DNA of 64,000 bases from SAR202 cluster bacterium (lineage in GTDB: Bacteria; Chloroflexota; Dehalococcoidia; Lucifugimonadales; OSU-TB39). The stretch is taken from assembly GCA_009392195.1 (NCBI GenBank), contig VFGY01000016.1:123025-187024 (forward strand). The letters run 5' to 3'. Each line of letters begins with the position of its first letter. The first letter of the stretch is position 1. The notes below the pieces were generated by a model. The model saw only the letters and a list, made by a program, of their open reading frames with translations. It made no database searches and had not been told where the DNA came from. The translations under genes and the position numbers were made by a program. This document shows positions 24,785 through 33,631 of the stretch, piece by piece.

Positions 24785-25216
24785 ATGGACAAAAAATTTA
24801 AGATTAAAGTAAGTGATGTTTGGTACAGCGTTGAAATCATCGATTTGGATGATAATAAAGCCCTTGTGTCTGTTGATGGTGAAGAGATTGCGGTTGAAAT
24901 AATTGAAGACGTAGTTGAGAATACCGAACAAGATTCTGTAGTTGTTTCAAAAGAAGATTCGAAAGATGAAAATCAAACTAAGCCAATTAAAAAAATATCC
25001 GCTCCTAAAGTTTTCAAATCTCCTATGCCAGGTGTGATAATATCCGTTGCACATAAAGAAGGTGATAGCGTTATAACTGGTGATGAAGTGTGTGTTCTGG
25101 AAGCAATGAAAATGCAACAAACATTGAAAGCAGATTGGAGTGGTGTAGTAAAGAAAGTATATGTTAAAGCAGGTGACCAAGTACTTGACGGTGATCCAAT
25201 ATTAGAACTTGAATAA
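24785..25216 (+). CDS. Biotin carboxyl carrier protein
   Basis: A 143-residue biotin/lipoyl-attachment protein. The biotin site is EAMKM with Lys 109, inside SPMPGVIISVAHKEGDSV to LDGDPILELE, the complete barrel domain. It is preceded by a flexible acidic and lysine-rich linker (residues 45-72). The N-terminal 40 residues form the small strand-rich region seen in carriers of sodium-pump decarboxylases and acyl-CoA carboxylases. Its place directly behind the gamma and beta subunits argues for service in that pump. Confidence 0.92.
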   Translation: MDKKFKIKVSDVWYSVEIIDLDDNKALVSVDGEEIAVEIIEDVVENTEQDSVVVSKEDSKDENQTKPIKKISAPKVFKSPMPGVIISVAHKEGDSVITGDEVCVLEAMKMQQTLKADWSGVVKKVYVKAGDQVLDGDPILELE

Positions 25217-25233
25217 TCGCAAGGAGATATGCT

Positions 25234-26346
25234 TTGGAAAATAACATCACTAAAGTGAATGGTTTAGGCCAGTCGATATGGTATGACAATATCAGTAAAG
25301 AGATGATTTTATCTGGAGACATGAAAGGGTTAATTGATATAGGTGTAAGCGGCTTAACATCTAACCCAACAATATTTTTCAAAGCGATTACAGGATCCGA
25401 GAGTTATGATGAACAATTAAATAAATTAGCATCGCAAGGACTAGATGTAGAGGCTATATATGAAGAGTTGGTACTGGATGATATAAGGGCTGTAGCGGAT
25501 TTATTGAAGCCAACTTATGATAAGACGAATGGAGCTGATGGATATGTTTCATTAGAAGTTAATCCTAATTTGGCTCATGAAACCAATAAAACTATAGAAG
25601 AAGCTACGAGACTGTTTGAAATAGTCAATAAAAAAAACCTGATGATTAAAGTTCCTGCTACTCCATCAGGTATACCTGCAATAAGGACACTTATAGGAAA
25701 AGGAATTAACGTCAACGTTACTTTGATATTTTCCTTACAAGCATATTCTCAAGTCAGACAAGCTTATTTATCAGGGTTAAAGGATTTCGAATTAATGGGC
25801 GGTGATTTGTCTACTGTGGCTTCTGTTGCCTCTTTTTTTGTTAGTAGAGTTGATACATTAGTGGATAAGAAACTATCCCAAAATAAACAAACCGACTCAA
25901 ATGGTATAAAAAACCTATTAGGTAAAGCAGCGATAACTAATGCTAAACTAGCTTACAACGATTTCAAAAATGATTTTTATTCTGAACAATTCATTGAATA
26001 TAAACAAAAGAAAGCCCGTGTGCAGCGCCCTTTATGGGCAAGTACTGGTACAAAGAATCCGGAATATAGTGATGTTTTGTATCCAGATTCTTTGATAGGG
26101 AATGACACGGTTAACACCATGCCAGATGATACATTGGAATCTTTTCTAGATCATGGATGGGTAACGAATTCTTTAGATGAAGATAGAACCCAATTAGAAA
26201 AATATTTTAATCAACTCAATTCGTACGGGATTAAAATAGATGACATAACCAAGGAATTACTTGAAGATGGCGTCAAACAATTTGTTGATTCCTACAACGA
26301 ATTGATAAGAGCTATTGAAGCTAAATGTCTGCAAATCACATTATAG
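25234..26346 (+). CDS. tal: Transaldolase
   Basis: A 370-residue transaldolase of the long actinobacterial/cyanobacterial type; it moves dihydroxyacetone units between sugar phosphates in the pentose phosphate pathway. Motifs are GQSIWYDNIS, SGLTSNPTIFFKAI near residue 40, the Schiff-base lysine in NLMIKVPATPSGIPAI near 130, and RPLWASTGTKNP near 266. The start is TTG at 25234 with AAGGAG 8 bp upstream. It lies 17 bp after the biotin carrier gene, so it appears to be part of the same transcript although the functions differ. Confidence 0.94.
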   Translation: MENNITKVNGLGQSIWYDNISKEMILSGDMKGLIDIGVSGLTSNPTIFFKAITGSESYDEQLNKLASQGLDVEAIYEELVLDDIRAVADLLKPTYDKTNGADGYVSLEVNPNLAHETNKTIEEATRLFEIVNKKNLMIKVPATPSGIPAIRTLIGKGINVNVTLIFSLQAYSQVRQAYLSGLKDFELMGGDLSTVASVASFFVSRVDTLVDKKLSQNKQTDSNGIKNLLGKAAITNAKLAYNDFKNDFYSEQFIEYKQKKARVQRPLWASTGTKNPEYSDVLYPDSLIGNDTVNTMPDDTLESFLDHGWVTNSLDEDRTQLEKYFNQLNSYGIKIDDITKELLEDGVKQFVDSYNELIRAIEAKCLQITL

Positions 26347-26435
26347 TTAACTTAATCTAAAATGGTTTGCTGAATTTATTGTCATCTAGTTTTTCAATTC
26401 ATTCATAAAAACCAATAGATAGGCTAATTCATTCT

Positions 26436-26507
26436 GCCAACGTAGCTCAGGGGTAGAGCAATTCTTTCGTAAAGAATAGGTCGTGGGTTCGAATCCCACC
26501 GTTGGCT
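26436..26507 (+). tRNA. tRNA-Thr (anticodon CGU)
   Basis: A complete cloverleaf of 72 nt. The acceptor stem is GCCAACG pairing with CGTTGGC and the discriminator is T. The D arm is GCTC...GAGC. The anticodon stem is ATTCT/AGAAT around loop TTCGTAA, giving anticodon CGU for ACG. The T arm GTGGG TTCGAAT CCCAC is perfect. CCA is not encoded. It stands alone between transaldolase and a GYD protein. Confidence 0.95.
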
Positions 26508-26533
26508 TACATATTTATTTGGTGTTTTATTTG

Positions 26534-26863
26534 CTAATTACTTTTCGGGGGAGTATATGGAACGTTTCCAGCATCTTTCAATGCTTCTAAACCTTCGTCT
26601 GGGGTAATCAATGCAGTGGTTTTTAGATTGGTAACAGCTCCCGCACCAGCTACTGCCATCAACATCGAGGCAATGGTTTTGTTATTAGGTGCTTCTAAAA
26701 TCATTACTAGATCATATTCACCTAAAGCCATGAAAGCTTGAACTATTTTAACTCCAAATTTGTTAAGCATTGGACTAAGCTTTTCAAATCTGTTTTCAGG
26801 ATTTTTCACTTGGTTAGACCAAGCTTCTGAAGTATAAGAACATTGAGTTAAATAATATGGCAT
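26534..26863 (-). CDS. GYD domain protein
   Basis: A 109-residue protein of the GYD family (dimeric alpha-beta fold). The pattern is visible: PYYLTQCSYTSEAW at the start, the name-giving LGEYDLVMILEAPNN near residue 47 (here GEYD), and AVTNLKTTALITPDE near 80. Function of the family is not established; it resembles monooxygenase-like ferredoxin folds. It has good ribosome-site spacing upstream (GGAGGC) and no close partner gene on its strand. Confidence 0.85.
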   Translation of the reverse strand: MPYYLTQCSYTSEAWSNQVKNPENRFEKLSPMLNKFGVKIVQAFMALGEYDLVMILEAPNNKTIASMLMAVAGAGAVTNLKTTALITPDEGLEALKDAGNVPYTPPKSN

Positions 26864-27048
26864 TTAATGCCTCCTTTGTTGAATAATTGGGTTTTGGTCA
26901 ACATATTTTATAATGAAATTATGATTACATATGTTTCAATATTTGAAATAAGTATAACAATTTTGTGCGGAGTAAATATATATCAATAAATGGAATTTGG
27001 AATAAATGAAATCAAATCAAGTGTAATTATTTTATGAAAATAAATTAA

Positions 27049-28377
27049 ATGTTTACTACTATGTTGAAAATGTCAGTTCACAAAAAAGTTATCGCGATTG
27101 CATTGCCTTTGATTTTATCTAATTTGACGGCACCTTTACTTGGTTTGGTGGATACTGCAGTTATTGGCCACCTTGGAGAAGCAAGTTACTTAGCTGCTAT
27201 AACAGCTGGCGCATGGATTTTTTCATTTTTATATGGAAATTTTATTTTTTTAAGAATGGGTACAACCGGTTTAGCTGCTCAATCATTTGGTTCAAAAAAT
27301 CATGATGAATTAATCAATATTATTTTGCGTTCTCTTATTATTGGATTGTTTTTTGGTATTTTGATTCTACTTTTAAGAAATATCATAATGCCTTTGGTTA
27401 ATCCTATGTTGAATTTGAGTGAACAAGTATCTGAACATGCTTCTTTATATATTTCTATAAGAGCTTTAAGTGCACCGGCGGCATTAATGAATTTTGGAGT
27501 TACTGGCTGGTTGATAGCAATGCAGAAAACTAGGATAGTGTTGTTTTTGGCATTTGTTGTTAACGGATTGAATGCGATATTAGACGTGGTATTCGTGATT
27601 TTTTTGGATATGGGAATTAGTGGTGTGGCAACTGGTACTTTGATATCTGAATGGATAGCATGTTTGATTGGCCTAACAATCGTTGTTTCGCTAATAAAAA
27701 GAATGGATTCGGAAATTACTTTATCAGGCATTTTTAACAAAAGATCATTTGGATTACTGTTTAACATAAATCTAGATATATTTTTGAGAACCTTATGCTT
27801 AACGTTAAGCCACCTTTGGTTTATAAACAGGAGTTCTACAATAGGAGATTTACAATTAGCAGTTAATGGTGTGCTATTAAATTTCCATATATTTGCAGCT
27901 TTTTTTATAGATGGATTTGCATTCACAGCAGAAACGTTAGTTGGTGAATCAAAGGGTGCCCGGGACTTTAAAATGTTTAGAGAATACGTGATAGCATCTT
28001 CTTTTTGGTGTTTATTGGTAGGTGTTTTTTGTTCTATTATATTTTGGATGTTAGGTTCTAATATGGTCAGTTTGCTTACGGATATACCCACTGTTAATCA
28101 GTATTCTGGAACATATCTTATTTGGATTGTGATTTTACCTGTGATATCTGCGGTCAGTTATCAACTTGATGGTATATTTTTAGGAGCTACTCAAACTTCA
28201 GCAATGAGAAATGGAATGTTTATTTCACTGGTAGTATTAGTGGTTAGTTCTTTTTATCTGGTAAGTAATTTGGGTAATCATGGATTATGGTGCGCTTTTG
28301 TTTTATTCATGATTACAAGGTGTTTAACTCTTGGATTAAAATACAAAAGTTTAGAAAATTCCATAGTTCGGGATTAA
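27049..28377 (+). CDS. MATE family efflux transporter (DinF-like)
   Basis: A 442-residue, about 12-helix cation-coupled exporter of the multidrug and toxin extrusion family. The N-terminal repeat IALPLILSNLTAPLLGLVDTAVIGHLG near residue 14 (in parts) is the DinF-branch signature, and GMGTTGLAAQ-like text reads here LRMGTTGLAAQSFG near 66. The second half begins near residue 225. Starts at 27061 or 27070 are also possible; the first ATG is kept. In several bacteria dinF follows lexA; here it is a single gene without a visible SOS box. Confidence 0.9.
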   Translation: MFTTMLKMSVHKKVIAIALPLILSNLTAPLLGLVDTAVIGHLGEASYLAAITAGAWIFSFLYGNFIFLRMGTTGLAAQSFGSKNHDELINIILRSLIIGLFFGILILLLRNIIMPLVNPMLNLSEQVSEHASLYISIRALSAPAALMNFGVTGWLIAMQKTRIVLFLAFVVNGLNAILDVVFVIFLDMGISGVATGTLISEWIACLIGLTIVVSLIKRMDSEITLSGIFNKRSFGLLFNINLDIFLRTLCLTLSHLWFINRSSTIGDLQLAVNGVLLNFHIFAAFFIDGFAFTAETLVGESKGARDFKMFREYVIASSFWCLLVGVFCSIIFWMLGSNMVSLLTDIPTVNQYSGTYLIWIVILPVISAVSYQLDGIFLGATQTSAMRNGMFISLVVLVVSSFYLVSNLGNHGLWCAFVLFMITRCLTLGLKYKSLENSIVRD

Positions 28378-28386
28378 CTTAAAATA

Positions 28387-28764
28387 TTAAAATTCTAAAG
28401 GTGTCTCTGATTCTAAATGGAACACTTTTCGAACGGGTTCAATTATCGTCCAAGTTGTACTTGTGCCATTTGGAATAAATACTAAATCTCCGGCATTATA
28501 TTCAGTACTCTCAGCATTGTTTACTGAAATAGTCATTTTCCCTTGAGTTAGGTAAAATGTTTCATTCCAAGTGTATTCCCAGTTAAATTTGCCTGCTGTA
28601 CATGACCATACACCGTTACAAAGTAACTTATCTTTGGATTGCCATAATACAGTTCCATAAGCTTCTGCATCACCTGATAGTATATTTTCCTTACCAATTG
28701 GCCAGGGATCAAGATTAGTTTCACTTACTGTTGTGGACGTTATATTTTGTCTTGATGCGTTCAT
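28387..28764 (-). CDS. Cupin (EutQ/DUF861-like)
   Basis: A 125-residue single-domain cupin. The domain runs from WQSKDKLLCNGVWSCTAG near residue 40 through NETFYLTQGKMTISVNNAE and YNAGDLVFIPNGTSTTWTI near 90. The pattern GVWSCTAGKFNWEYTWNETFY is that of the DUF861/EutQ-like subgroup, which often acts on small carbohydrates or ureidoglycine-type compounds, with Glu replacing some histidine ligands. Convergent with the MATE gene (9-bp gap). Function unknown. Confidence 0.8.
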   Translation of the reverse strand: MNASRQNITSTTVSETNLDPWPIGKENILSGDAEAYGTVLWQSKDKLLCNGVWSCTAGKFNWEYTWNETFYLTQGKMTISVNNAESTEYNAGDLVFIPNGTSTTWTIIEPVRKVFHLESETPLEF

Positions 28765-28845
28765 AATGTATCTCCTATATCTCCTTGAATCTAAGTATTC
28801 TACTTTTTTACATGGTTTAACTCAAATTTATACAAGATGTTTTAC

Positions 28846-29919
28846 TTAGAAGCCTGGGAATTTAATCTGTGTGAATCTGTTAGGGTTGAATTCAGTTTTG
28901 ATATTCGATACACCTACGCCTATCATACGTATTTTACGATTTCCAACAATTTCTGATTTTGCTAGGTTTATTGCTATTTGACTAATATCTTCGCTTGCAT
29001 TAATTGGAGAATCAGAACTAGTTTGCCTAGTTATAGTTTTAAAATCGTGGAATCGTAATTTTAGTTTTATTGTGGCGCCAAAAATATAGCTCTGTGATAA
29101 ATTTGCTGAAACTTCGTCACTAAGACGAATGATAATGTCAATGATTTCGTCTATATCAGATATGTCTTTTGGTAAAGTAACCTCTGAACTAAACGATTTT
29201 CTTTTTGACATGGATGTAATTAACCGGTTGTCTTCTCCATTTGCCAATTTAATCATTTGTTGGGCTTGATTACCAAATAGCATAGTCAGATCAGTAACAG
29301 GTGATTTTGCTAGGTCTTCGATTGTTTGTATTCCTTGGGATTTTAAACGTTCAGTAGTTTTGGGACCGACGCCCCATAATTTCCCGACATCTAGTGGGTA
29401 GAGGAATTTTTTTTCAGTCCCCGGTAATACGATAGTTAATCCGTCAGGTTTGTTAATGTCTGAAGCGATTTTTGAAATAGATTTACTTGTACTTATTCCT
29501 ACTGAAATAGTTAATCCTAATGTTTGTAATATGGATTGTTTAAGTTCGTTACCGATTTTGTAAAGATCATCATTATTGTTGATTAAGTGTGTTATTTCAA
29601 GATATGCTTCGTCTATCGAGAGGGGTTCTATTGTTTTAGTGAACGTTTGAAATATATCGAAAGCTTGGGTTGAAATTTGTTTGTAACGGTCAAACCTTGG
29701 ATCAATTCGAATTAGATTTTTACATCTTTTGAGTGCCGTTATCATTGGCATGGCCGAATGAATACCGAATTTTCTGGCTTCATATGATGCAGCGGCTACG
29801 ACGCCTCGTGATTCAGGGCTACCGCCGACCACTACTGGTTTATTTCTTAATGTATAATCATCAAATTGTTCAACTGATGCAAAAAAAGCATCAAGGTCTG
29901 CATGTAAAATAAATGGCAT
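28846..29919 (-). CDS. dinB: DNA polymerase IV
   Basis: Y-family translesion DNA polymerase, 357 residues from the ATG at 29919. This start gives the canonical MPFILHADLDAFFASVEQ; the frame is open 17 codons further upstream, which I reject. Other motifs are KPVVVGGSPESRGVVAAASYEARKFG in parts near residue 28, the catalytic SIDEAYLE near 102, TISVGISTSKSISKIASD near 137 and the helix-hairpin-helix segment WGVGPKTTERLKSQGI near 173. The C-terminal little-finger domain is complete. No beta-clamp motif was assigned with confidence. No GAAC-N4-GTTC box was seen upstream. Confidence 0.95.
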   Translation of the reverse strand: MPFILHADLDAFFASVEQFDDYTLRNKPVVVGGSPESRGVVAAASYEARKFGIHSAMPMITALKRCKNLIRIDPRFDRYKQISTQAFDIFQTFTKTIEPLSIDEAYLEITHLINNNDDLYKIGNELKQSILQTLGLTISVGISTSKSISKIASDINKPDGLTIVLPGTEKKFLYPLDVGKLWGVGPKTTERLKSQGIQTIEDLAKSPVTDLTMLFGNQAQQMIKLANGEDNRLITSMSKRKSFSSEVTLPKDISDIDEIIDIIIRLSDEVSANLSQSYIFGATIKLKLRFHDFKTITRQTSSDSPINASEDISQIAINLAKSEIVGNRKIRMIGVGVSNIKTEFNPNRFTQIKFPGF

Positions 29920-30023
29920 TATATTGATAACTAAATGTTGGATTTGTATTGAAAATGAATATATCATCATTTAACAACATTTCATAAAAATTTTGTAGAA
30001 ATACTAAATTTAGAGAGGTAGGC

Positions 30024-31625
30024 ATGTCAAAGGAACAAATTGCTAGAAGAATTATCGTAAACGATGATGGATGGATAGTTAGTTTTAGTAATAAACGTAT
30101 TGATAAAAACACACTTGAAACGGAAATGCTATGTAGATATTCAGGTTCACCTGTCGACACGATTTCTTGGTGTGTTGGAGATCATGAAGTATATGATTAT
30201 GAAACACAAATTGGAGAAATATTTGGGGTGGGTCAGGAAGTTACAAACGATGAAAAAATAACAATAGGTGAATTAACATCAGATCACGAACAAGCTCTAA
30301 AAAATTTTAACGCACTAAAAAAGTTATATGGTGGTCCACTTACCGGAATCACCAATGAATTTAAAAATTCGAATATAGATATTTTTGCCTCGATGCGCAT
30401 GAATAGTCATTATGCAATACCTTTTATGTCTCCGAGATATGGTGAATTTAGACGCTCAAGGCCAGACTTATTGATTGGTCAGCCGGATGAGTTTATCCCA
30501 TCTCCGACTGTTAGATATGCTATAAGGACAGGAGTAGATTATAAATATCCCGAGGTCAGAGAACATTATTTTCGGATAATAGAAGAGTTAGTTACAAAAT
30601 TCCAATTGTCGGGTATAGAGCTTGATTATATGAGGCATCCTGCTTTTTTCAGGCCTGAAGAAGCTAAATCCAACGCCTATCTTATGACTGATTTTATTGA
30701 ACGTGTAAGAACTTTGTTGAGTAGGACAGCTAAGCTAAATGGAAATGAAACTCAGTTGTTAGTAAGAGTTCCACCGACGCTATACGATTCATTGAGGATT
30801 GGGTTAGATGTAGAAACATGGATTAAAGAAGATCTGGTGGATTTAGTAGCTGCAGGTGGGGGTTTTATGCCTTTTGAAATGCCTATAAAAGAATTTGTAG
30901 AAGCAGCCAAAAATTCTAAATGCAGGATTTATGGTAGTTTTGAGGCTTTAAGGTGGGCATTAGATGAAGAGGTTTTATATGCTTTAGCAATGCGTTATTG
31001 GGATGCAGGTGTAGACGGGTTGTACTTTTTTAATTACTTTAATACCCCAGCAAAATGGAAACAAAAAGTGATGGGGAAAATGGCTGATCCAGTTAAATTG
31101 AAAAAAGCATCGAAACGATATGAATTGGATCACTATGACCGTGTAGAAAATGCTTCTGCTCATGTAGGTGCTTTTAGATATGCGATTCCAAGGGCACAAT
31201 TGCCTATTCAATTGGTGCGAACTCATTCGAATCGTGGAGTGGTTTTAAAAATGGATATAGCGGACGATTTAAAATCAGCTAAAAAAAATCAATCTCTTTT
31301 CGAATGTATATTGGAACTAGGTATTACTGGTTTAAAATGTAATGAGTACCAGAAAATAAGTGTTTCAATTAATGAAAAAAATGTAATTTTCCAATCAGCC
31401 AATAATTCAGAAGATGGTTGGGAACATTTACAATTTGATCAAGCTGAAAATTACCATACAGACATGAAAACTGTGAAAAAATGTGGGACATTAATTAAAT
31501 TTGATGTGACCGAAGCTGATTTAGTAAAAGGAAATAACCAAATAACAGTTAATTTTGCTCAGGAAAGTATAAGAAATAAGCCTGTCATATTAGAAGAGGT
31601 TCGTTTAAATATCAAATACCATTAA
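30024..31625 (+). CDS. Glycosidase-like TIM-barrel protein (GHL10-like)
   Basis: A 533-residue protein that resembles the glycoside-hydrolase-like family often annotated as family 10 glycosidase in marine bacteria. The barrel is suggested by NSNIDIFASMRMN near residue 118, FQLSGIELDYMRHPAFF near 195 (the usual form is G-x-x-x-D-Y-x-R-x-P), LLVRVPPT near 246 and GVDGLYFFNYF near 332. A C-terminal beta-sandwich of about 130 residues follows. There is no signal peptide. AGAGAGGTAG precedes the ATG. Substrate and even hydrolytic activity are unproven. Confidence 0.7.
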   Translation: MSKEQIARRIIVNDDGWIVSFSNKRIDKNTLETEMLCRYSGSPVDTISWCVGDHEVYDYETQIGEIFGVGQEVTNDEKITIGELTSDHEQALKNFNALKKLYGGPLTGITNEFKNSNIDIFASMRMNSHYAIPFMSPRYGEFRRSRPDLLIGQPDEFIPSPTVRYAIRTGVDYKYPEVREHYFRIIEELVTKFQLSGIELDYMRHPAFFRPEEAKSNAYLMTDFIERVRTLLSRTAKLNGNETQLLVRVPPTLYDSLRIGLDVETWIKEDLVDLVAAGGGFMPFEMPIKEFVEAAKNSKCRIYGSFEALRWALDEEVLYALAMRYWDAGVDGLYFFNYFNTPAKWKQKVMGKMADPVKLKKASKRYELDHYDRVENASAHVGAFRYAIPRAQLPIQLVRTHSNRGVVLKMDIADDLKSAKKNQSLFECILELGITGLKCNEYQKISVSINEKNVIFQSANNSEDGWEHLQFDQAENYHTDMKTVKKCGTLIKFDVTEADLVKGNNQITVNFAQESIRNKPVILEEVRLNIKYH

Positions 31626-31669
31626 TTTTCAAAAACAAAGCTGAGTTTTTTAAATTATCGTAAAATTCA

Positions 31670-32425
31670 TTAATCAATAGTTGCTTCAAAATCTATTTCT
31701 AGTCTGATTTCATCTTCCACGCTCACCACAGACATTGCACTTGGTTTAGTTATATTGAAATCTTGAAATGTAAATTCTGTTGTGGCTTTACCAGTTATCG
31801 TTGAACCGTCGTTCGAACATTTAATTATCCAAGTTAGACGGTTGGTGGTTGTTTTTATTGTCATGTCACCAATCAAATTAAATTCAATAGTTTCTGACAC
31901 AGGCAAAGGCCAGTCCATGTTTTGTGTTTCGTCTGGCACAAATTTGGCATATGGATAAATGTTGGTTTCTAAGGTTTTATTGTTCAGATATCTATCTCTG
32001 TATTTCGAATCGCTCTTCAAATCACCAAGGTTGACTTGCATAAGAGAATTAGATTTGTCAATTTGACCATTGCTATCTATTTTAATGTTGCCTTCAACCG
32101 ATTTGGTTGTTCCTATTGCGTCATTTGGGAAATTCAACCTTAATAACTGTTCCTGAACCAAGTACCTGGCAGTCGTTTTATTTGAAAAAATTATAGCTGT
32201 TGTTGAGGAAGTAGAAGTATCATTTTGTTGGGTGTTATTTTCGTTATCTGGTTTGGTTTGATTATAGTCCGCTTTTGCAACAGACGCTGCTGCAGGTTGG
32301 GCTTGAGGCGGTGGGTCACCTTCTTGATTATTCTTTTGGCATCCTACGCTTATTAAAATAATTAATGCTATAACCATTAATGAATAGGAAGCTTGAATAT
32401 GGTACCTATTTAGTAACTTAATCAT
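31670..32425 (-). CDS. YceI-domain lipoprotein
   Basis: A 251-residue predicted lipoprotein. Residues 1-28 are a signal peptide with lipobox SVGC (Cys 29), then a low-complexity Gln/Asn/Ser linker to about residue 80. The rest is a YceI lipocalin-like domain: TTARYLVQEQL, SVEGNIKIDSNGQI, the KYRDRYLNNKTLETNIYPYAKF segment in parts, and a closing EIRLEIDFEA. YceI proteins bind polyisoprenoid or other amphiphilic ligands. It is followed in genome order by a TIGR04076 protein upstream on the same strand (13-bp gap), so the two are probably co-transcribed. Confidence 0.88.
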   Translation of the reverse strand: MIKLLNRYHIQASYSLMVIALIILISVGCQKNNQEGDPPPQAQPAAASVAKADYNQTKPDNENNTQQNDTSTSSTTAIIFSNKTTARYLVQEQLLRLNFPNDAIGTTKSVEGNIKIDSNGQIDKSNSLMQVNLGDLKSDSKYRDRYLNNKTLETNIYPYAKFVPDETQNMDWPLPVSETIEFNLIGDMTIKTTTNRLTWIIKCSNDGSTITGKATTEFTFQDFNITKPSAMSVVSVEDEIRLEIDFEATID

Positions 32426-32438
32426 GACGTTATAGTAT

Positions 32439-32777
32439 TTAATCCTCTATCCGTTCAAGTTTATATGTAACTGGTCTGAATCCGTCGGTACAGTTTGATA
32501 TGAAAGTACCTGGTTTTGTTCCTAACATATTTCCGCCTCTTCCTAAAATGAAGACATATTTTTGTATGTCAACCCATGGTGGGTCTGGAAATCCTTCAGG
32601 TATATGAGTTCCATCGCTAATGAATTCATGACCAATATCAAAACTATGGCAGCAGTTCGGTTTACACCCAATAGATCCTTCTTTCCAACTTTCAGGATTA
32701 TCGGTATATTGATCAACTAAATCTGTATGAAATGTTTTTTTGACAACGGTTATTTTCACTTTGTAGGGAGCACCCAT
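32439..32777 (-). CDS. TIGR04076 family protein
   Basis: A 112-residue protein matching the TIGR04076 family by its ends and cysteines: YKVKITVVKKTFHTDLVDQY at the start, CKPNCCHSFDIGHEF near residue 38, and NCTDGFRPVTYKLERI at the C-terminus. The conserved cysteines suggest metal binding or redox activity but the function is unknown. AAGGAG precedes the ATG. It lies directly upstream of the YceI lipoprotein gene and is divergent from a membrane protein gene. Confidence 0.85.
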   Translation of the reverse strand: MGAPYKVKITVVKKTFHTDLVDQYTDNPESWKEGSIGCKPNCCHSFDIGHEFISDGTHIPEGFPDPPWVDIQKYVFILGRGGNMLGTKPGTFISNCTDGFRPVTYKLERIED

Positions 32778-32893
32778 TTCAATTCTCCTTAATTGGACAA
32801 TAAATCCAATTATTTGCGATATTCATTCAATTGCTTTTATGTTAACATCCTCTAACTGAAATTACCTGTTATTTTTCTTTATAGGAGTGTGTT

Positions 32894-33541
32894 ATGGGAT
32901 CAAAAATGCTTACTGGATCTATGTTGATAATTGGGCCAATATTAGCGATTATTATGTTATTTATAGAACCTGGGGGAACAACAGATGAGGCCTCATTCTC
33001 TGATACTGCACAAAACTTACTTGATAGCGCTACACTTGGTCAAATTACTGGGGTCGGCTGGACAGTAGCAGTATTGGCCATCACTGTTGGAACCGCATAT
33101 TTAGCTCGATCTATGCAGGGCCAACAGAAAACAGGCTCGGATCTTGCAGGGCTTGCATCAGTTTTAGCGCTCTTATCAGCAGCAATTGTTGCTGTTGAAT
33201 ATGGTCTTCATAATGTTGTTTATGACAGCGGTTGGACCGACCAGGGTGGTGATGCTGCCAACGCAATCGCAATCGGGGAGGCTATGTTTAGAGGTATGTT
33301 CACGTTTATGGCTGCTGCCAGCTTGTTACTAGGTATAGCAATATTTTTACAAAAAAACTTGAACCATATAGCGGGCGGAATCACCGCACTATTTGGAGCT
33401 TTATTACTGCTAGGATGGACTCTTCCATTCGAAAGTGACATTTTAGATCTTGTAGGGTTTATTGGTTTCTTGGGATGGCCTATTATGACGATAGTACTTG
33501 GCATTCTCACGATACTATCGGCTAGAAAAGAAGCAAACTGA
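32894..33541 (+). CDS. Multi-pass membrane protein of unknown function
   Basis: A 215-residue hydrophobic protein I do not recognise. About six transmembrane segments are visible: residues 8-23 (MLIIGPILAIIMLFIE), 55-70, 86-104, 130-150, 158-176 and 186-208. The loop after the first helix is acidic and polar (about residues 25-48). TAGGAG precedes the ATG at a good distance. It is upstream of two P-loop GCEY genes on the same strand but separated by 90 bp, so a functional link is only possible. Confidence 0.75.
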   Translation: MGSKMLTGSMLIIGPILAIIMLFIEPGGTTDEASFSDTAQNLLDSATLGQITGVGWTVAVLAITVGTAYLARSMQGQQKTGSDLAGLASVLALLSAAIVAVEYGLHNVVYDSGWTDQGGDAANAIAIGEAMFRGMFTFMAAASLLLGIAIFLQKNLNHIAGGITALFGALLLLGWTLPFESDILDLVGFIGFLGWPIMTIVLGILTILSARKEAN

Positions 33542-33631
33542 TTTAAAATCACACTTGGATTTTTACTAGGTGTGAGCATGAGTGCTAGTGTATTAATTTT
33601 TTAAGCTACTAATAAAATTGTTGGAGTGGGA

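Noticed and set aside
29920..29970. Longer dinB open frame
   Set aside because: The canonical MPFILHADLDAFFASVEQ begins at 29919; the extra 17 residues are hydrophobic and not part of the family.
29920..30023. LexA box upstream of dinB
   Set aside because: I looked for GAAC-N4-GTTC here and found none, although dinB is an SOS gene in many bacteria.
33549..33575. TCACAC/GTGTGA inverted repeat after the membrane protein gene at 32894
   Set aside because: Only six base pairs with a 15-nt loop and the nearest T-run is about 20 bases away, so it is not convincing as a terminator.
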